Source: Lutjanus erythropterus | Taxonomy: Eukaryota > Chordata > Actinopteri > Lutjaniformes > Lutjanidae | DNA: 64,000 bases | Reading direction: 5' to 3' | Assembly (NCBI GenBank): GCA_020091685.1 | Contig: CM034591.1 | Coordinates: forward strand, 11,170,833-11,234,832 | Part shown: in pieces, positions 59,845 through 64,000 of the stretch | Position numbering within the stretch: the stretch's first letter is position 1 | How the letters are laid out: each line of letters begins with the position of its first letter | The notes under the pieces: generated by a model | What the model was told of the DNA's origin: nothing | The model's input: the letters and a program-made list of their open reading frames with translations, nothing else | Database searches by the model: none | Program-made: the position numbers and the translations under genes

Positions 59845-59955
59845 CTTTAGGCACAATAAACTACTTGGTTAGGTTTAGGCACAAAAACTTAAGTTTAAGA
59901 ACAAAAACTACTTTAGGCGCAAGAACTTCTTGGGTAGGTTTATAAAAGATTGTGG
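59845..59955 (+). repeat. Minisatellite-like repeat, 'GGTTAGGTTTAGGCACAAAAACT' type
   Basis: Three to four degenerate units: TTTAGGCACAATAAACTACT, TGGTTAGGTTTAGGCACAAA, AAGTTTAAGAACAAAAACTA, CTTTAGGCGCAAGAACTTCT, TGGGTAGGTTTAT. Same unit as 23285-23365. Confidence 0.65.
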
Positions 59956-60479
59956 TTTATGGTTAAAATAGACCCTTTCACAATGTTAGAAAGGTTTTCT
60001 GGAAATCACAAGGACTCATGGTCGAGGCAGTGAGAACCGGCCAATCACAGCGCAGCAGGGCCGGACTAGTACATCTCTAGCAACAGTTTCGCAAATCTCA
60101 GGTTCCACTCTAGACACGACGAGGAACCATGCAGAGATTTTTTGCGTAGAGGCCACAGTTGGAACTGCAGGTTGTGTGTCATGCTTTTTCCATATACTCT
60201 GTATTATCATAATTTGATTATTATTAAGAACCATTAAAAATCACAAAGAGCCATATTAGTATATTACCCTTTTTTGGGTGTATGTGTCTAGCTACTCTAC
60301 TCTCAACAGTACGTATGGGTGTCCTCTTTTTTAGTATCAAGTTCTTTTATTACATGCAGGATGTTCTCTATTCAGCACAACTTATTTTCTCAAATGCATC
60401 AGAGATTTTAACCAAATTTTGAGCAAATCAGCTTGTTTCCATCCACTTACAACCTTCACTGCTTCTATATTAATTTGCT

Positions 60480-60737
60480 CCTTATTATGCCTTTGAACTG
60501 AGTCCTGCTTATACTACTTTAGTATTTTTAGTTTATTATTGTGTATAATTTGTAAATACACATTTTATACTATTACTCATATTTATCTAATTATTACTGT
60601 TTTGTCTTTTATTGCTAACCTTCCTGCCCAACTAACCTACTTTTTAACCTACTCATTAATGAAGCTTCCCAGCAGGTTTTTCACACGATTGTACTTGTAT
60701 AACCGCTGTGACTATAAACGTCTTGAATCTTGAATCT
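60480..60737 (+). mobile_element. LINE 3' terminus with (TTGAATC)n tail
   Basis: An AT-rich 3' region with GTATAACCGCTGTGACTATA, AACG, then TCTTGAATCTTGAATCTACC. The short tandem tail is typical of teleost non-LTR elements. Only the tail end is present. Confidence 0.5.
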
Positions 60738-61179
60738 ACCATTATGCAATAGTTAGGAGCTGGTTCATCAAGATAAGCAGTCAGCTGTGCCAATAAGTCG
60801 TGAAATTGCAATACCACTGCAGAAGAAGATGGTGCAACAAGATGATGTCATTTAAAGGGCGTCATTTGAACCTCAAACAATGAGAAACAAATGTAGAAAA
60901 CAAATTACATTTCTGATAGTTTCATGTGTTAACGTGAGGAGGGTTTCATCAGATCTGTGTGGAGAGAACATGGATGTATTTTAGAGCCATGAGAGCAAAG
61001 AGGAGACCGTCAGAGGATCAGTCATGTGAGTTAAATGTTCGCTGCATCAGAACTTATTCACAAAAGGTGTTTCCATCATCCAATTAAATGCACCAACTCT
61101 TCTTTGAAAAAAAGGCAAAAACAACCTAAAACGAGCGTAAAAACTTTTTAATTAAGTTTTTTCACATTTAACCTTTTTC

Positions 61180-61325
61180 CAGCTACAACAATTCGTCGAT
61201 CAAAAGAAAATTAATTGGCAATTGATTAATCCTTTCAGGGATTTTCAAGGGAAAATGTCAAACATTTGTCGGTTCCAGCTTCTTAAATGTGAGGACTTGC
61301 TGCTTTTCTAATCATTAGCTGCAGC
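61180..61325 (-). mobile_element. Fragment of the 'GCTGCAACTAA' MITE, inverted
   Basis: Read reversed: GGCTGCAGCTAATGATTAGA, CTCACATTTAAGAAGCTGGA and TTAATCAATTGCCAATTAAT, with TTGTTGTAGCTGG at the end. This is the family order with the central part deleted. Confidence 0.6.
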
Positions 61326-61949
61326 CTCAGTTTCCATCAACCCTTTTCTGATGCGATTCTTCAAAAGGCTCATAAAAAAAAAATATGTTGCTGGAAACAT
61401 GTCTACACACATATCTATTTTCTCCTTAACCTTGCCTTTTACCAGTTCCAAAAATTATAAGGCTGTGGTCATTCAAATGCGCATAAGCAGTTATTATCGA
61501 CCTCATTGGTGTCAGCACCAGGTTTGGCTCCGTCCTTACTATGGCTGCGCTTGACCTTGTTCTGCCCCTCGTCCATATGTGATGAAACAGCCCAGTTCCT
61601 CCATGTTGAGGTAAGCATGGCAAACTGACTTACAACGTCCAAGTCACACAATATTTGTATATTTTGTTTGTTTAGGTAGAAAAAAAGCGCCTTTTAATGC
61701 ATTAATACCACATGCATTAACGCTGTTTGCCAACCTAAAAGCTGCTCTTCAAATGAAAGTTGATGCAATATAATCATGTCCTTTTTTTCCCTCATCACGC
61801 TTTCAAGGATACCTTTCACAAGCTCGCTGTTTGAAAGCAGTTGTGACCCCTCTCCTTTATTCGGTGCCGTCAGCCACTTCATGTGGTTCTCCCCTCAAAA
61901 GCCTTTTCATTCTAAATACGTTATGATTACAAAGACTTTCCAGAAATTT

Positions 61950-62230
61950 CCTTTCATAGCAGTCGGCCCAAGGAGACTCTACAGCTTGTGTTCATGACTG
62001 GGTGTCCTGGATTTAAGGAATCAAACAGGCTTCCTCGCAGCCCATCCCCCACGCCACTTTCAGAGCAGCAGGAAAAACGACGAAGGCGTGCTTTGCACCA
62101 GCTCCCTCCCCCACACTCTGCTCCACCAGGCATTGCTGGGGCTTGTGGGATTAAGAATGGAACACGATGACAGACAAAAACAGTCCTCAGCACCTCCCTG
62201 CACTGCTGTCTTTTATACTGCCAGAGCATG
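61950..62230. promoter_or_regulatory. Candidate non-repetitive block
   Basis: GC-balanced stretch with CAGCCCATCCCCCACGCCAC and CCAGGCATTGCTGGGGCTTG, the latter a small palindrome-like word. A 131-codon minus-strand ORF (61954-62349) crosses it without any motif. Low-confidence inference. Confidence 0.2.
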
Positions 62231-62699
62231 AAAAGGCTGCTATGAGGCATACAATAGACACAGTGATAGATCAACTCTATGAGTGAACAAGATAAGTGTG
62301 GGTGAATAGATACACGAATCTTTATATTGTTCTTGTAAGATAATGTCAACGCTGAGATTGTGTGAAGAAAAAAAAAAGTGGAACACGATGTGACATTTGC
62401 TTAACTTCACAGGCGTGATGTGATGTATATGGCTGACGACGTCTATTTTAATCTTGTTTGACATTAGTACTTGGTCTTACCGGCTCGTGTACAGCACATA
62501 AATCTCTCATGGTTATCTGTAACTGATGTTGGCTTATATTATTTATATTTATCATTATAAAAAGGCACATGTGCGTCATTTTAAAAGGACTGGCTTTTAA
62601 ATTATCTCTCTATTTGTAGGCTACTTCACGATACATGATGTGTATCTTTATGAAAAACAATTTCTCCAAATGTAGATTCGACAATAGCATTGGGATGTC

Positions 62700-63452
62700 T
62701 ATTGGTGCTTTTAGAAAATGTTACCACAATGGGATTTCTGGTAAATATTCAGCAGTAATGTGGATATAATGACTAAGTGGGTAAAGGCAAATAATAGACC
62801 AGCTAGGACAGTCTGGTATGTTCAGAAAATGACATCAGTTTATTGTAATGCAGCCTTTAAAAGGACAGTTCACCCCAAAATCCAAAATATATATTTTCCC
62901 TTATCTATCCAGATTTTTTTTTTTTTTTTTTTTGGGGTGTTTTTAGAGTTTTGGAGATATCGACCGCAGAGGTTTCTGCCTTCTCTCCAGTCAAATGGGA
63001 CTGGTCCTGTGCTGCTCAAAGCACAAAAAAAAGTATGTTTAAAAAATTTAAAACCAGTGCCTCTTTCCAAAAATCACGACCTGGTCACTCAAGATAATCC
63101 ACAGATCTTTTTGTGAGCAGTTTCATGTTGAGATTTTACTGCAGAAAGAAAGGCGTGTGGATTATCCTGAGCAACTGAGTTACGGTTTTTGTAAAGAGAT
63201 TTTTCAAACGTATTTTTTTGTGTGTGTGTGCTTTGAGCACCACAAGCCGAGTGCCATTCAGTCCCATTATTACTGTAGAGAAGGCAGATATTTCTACAGC
63301 TGACATTTCAAAAACTCTGAAACTCACACTGAAAAAAATCTAGATGGATAAATAGCACTACAGGACAGGGGGATAATGATATCCAAAATTTAAGACAATG
63401 TCTAGTCTTATATCACTGTATCAATATAATATCTTTATATTGCCCAGGCCTG
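62700..63452 (+). mobile_element. 'TAGGGCTGGG' MITE split by a nested element
   Basis: The left part has GACAGTCTGGTATGTTCAGA and ATGCAGCCTTTAAAA. The right part has GATATCCAAAATTTAAGACA, ATGTCTAGTCTTATATCACT and TTTATATTGCCCAGGCCT, the family's right end. Between them lies the insertion at 62862-63365. Confidence 0.75.
62862..63365 (+). mobile_element. Nested foldback MITE ('GGACAGTTCACCCC' family)
   Basis: Starts GGACAGTTCACCCCAAAATC. It contains GGAGATATCGACCGCAGAGG, CACGACCTGGTCACTCAAGA and TAATCCACAGATCTTTTTGT, and its right half ends ATCTAGATGGATAAATAGCA, CTACAGG. These phrases define a family found in most percomorph genomes. The terminal right arm is truncated. It includes the T20 run. 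Confidence 0.8.
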
Positions 63453-63499
63453 GAACTACTTTAAAGAACGGGGGGAAAAAAAACACCACCACTGTGTGG

Positions 63500-63900
63500 A
63501 CTGTTTCCTGTAGCTGGTCTCAGCATCATATTCGTCAAGGGTGCCCTTATTCACCGTGCGGTAATAAAAGAGAAAACAGCAGTAGGTCTTTTTATGCATC
63601 ACATGTCAGGCAGCCTCAGGGAACAGAGTGCATCTCCAAGCCTGCTGTAAGCGACAGGATATCACAAAGCACAACTTCAACAACCCTTCAGTATGCAGTC
63701 CTATTGTGTCCCATTGTATTAATTCATACCACGATAATTCAGCTGATGAAAGCCTGCATTGTTTCCGAGATACTTTTCACAGGCAAATGCAACTCCGCAG
63801 ATGCTAATTGTTGCTGGCTGCTCGAAAATAAAGTGATAACCGAGTCGCTGCTAACACATTTCAACAACTGTGCTTGTTAAAAACAAAGAGCTCAGGGCTC
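63500..63900. promoter_or_regulatory. Candidate non-repetitive block at the right edge
   Basis: High-complexity stretch with GATGCTAATTGTTGCTGGCT, CGAAAATAAAGTGATAACCG and GTCGCTGCTAACACATTTCA. The 160-codon ORF at 63398-63880 begins inside the MITE and has no domain. Possible conserved non-coding DNA; low confidence. Confidence 0.22.
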
Positions 63901-64000
63901 GAGTGAACTTTTACAGCACTCACTAGAAAACATCCAAAGCACACTGGCGGACTAAACGGCATAGCTTCACTCAGAGTTCAGGTTTCAAAAGAGAACTAAG

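Larger units (their letters stand above)
21652..64000 (-). other. znf609: 3' part (>42 kb) of the preceding znf609-type intron
   Basis: The intron acceptor is at 21653-21652 and the donor lies beyond the right edge. The expected large upstream exon with the start codon would give an open frame of a couple of hundred codons; no such frame occurs here. Stretches with nothing recognisable are 21660-21860, 22470-22790, 23370-24240, 25800-27459, 28030-29460, 30136-30830, 31210-33371 (apart from a quiet block at 31790-31990), 34150-35031, 36430-37400, 38777-39590, 40010-41940, 43275-45545, 46700-48700, 49000-49888, 52020-53700, 53980-54780, 54930-56320, 58060-59760, 60740-61180 and 62230-62690. Homopolymers include A20 at 52267-52286 and T20 at 62914-62933. 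Confidence 0.85.

Noticed and set aside
61954..62349. 131-codon minus-strand ORF
   Set aside because: No recognisable motif, no matching exon structure, and frequent low-complexity residues.
63398..63880. 160-codon ORF, the longest in the window
   Set aside because: It starts inside a MITE, has no domain or splice-supported extension, and its composition is ordinary intron.
1..64000. Search for CRISPR arrays, prokaryotic operons, tRNA/rRNA genes and retroviral LTR pairs
   Set aside because: No regularly spaced direct repeats, cloverleaf with B-box, rRNA core or paired LTR with primer-binding site was seen by eye.

Overview
The window is a piece of an animal nuclear genome, almost certainly a ray-finned fish and probably a percomorph. 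It is AT-rich, has no dense coding, and is littered with short degenerate transposon families of the kind typical of teleosts: non-autonomous hAT-like elements beginning TAGGGCTG, foldback MITEs, and LINE 3' tails. There are no operons, bacterial promoters, CRISPR arrays or phage genes.

Two protein-coding exons can be supported, both on the minus strand. They belong to one gene, a znf609-type (ZNF609/ZNF608 family) transcription and chromatin regulator. The upstream exon (21426-21651) and the downstream exon (122-209) have canonical AG/GT splice sites. Both use phase 1 at their shared junction, so the codon split between them rebuilds a glycine and the reading frame runs through. The intron between them is 21,216 bp. 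Everything from 21652 to the right edge is the 3' part of the preceding intron (more than 42 kb), and 1-121 is the start of the next one. The start codon, the large first coding exon and the C2H2 finger lie outside the window.

The rest is intronic. 210-21425 holds at least fifteen recognisable repeat insertions. They include a three-deep nest at 8929-10420, an L1-like LINE tail at about 12290-12795, a terminal-inverted-repeat element at 13075-13767, and an odd structure at 16955-18619 where a TIR element sits exactly between two diverged direct repeats. 21652-64000 continues in the same style: hAT-like insertions with readable 8-bp target duplications at 29845-30135, 42576-43266 and 56912-57248, nested insertions at 35032-35660 and 62700-63452, a local tandem duplication at 50743-51440, and LINE tails near 54.8 and 60.6 kb. 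Between the repeats are quieter, non-repetitive, higher-complexity blocks (for example 2330-2620, 7430-7960, 21860-22470, 39590-40010 and 57680-58060). These are the best places to look for conserved enhancers of the host gene, but that is inference from composition alone.

No new coding system was found. The most unusual observations are structural: the repeat-element-repeat arrangement at 17-18.6 kb, the tandem duplication whose breakpoint lies inside a transposon, a near-perfect hairpin at 20.9 kb, and an orphan exon-like ORF at 20462-20573.
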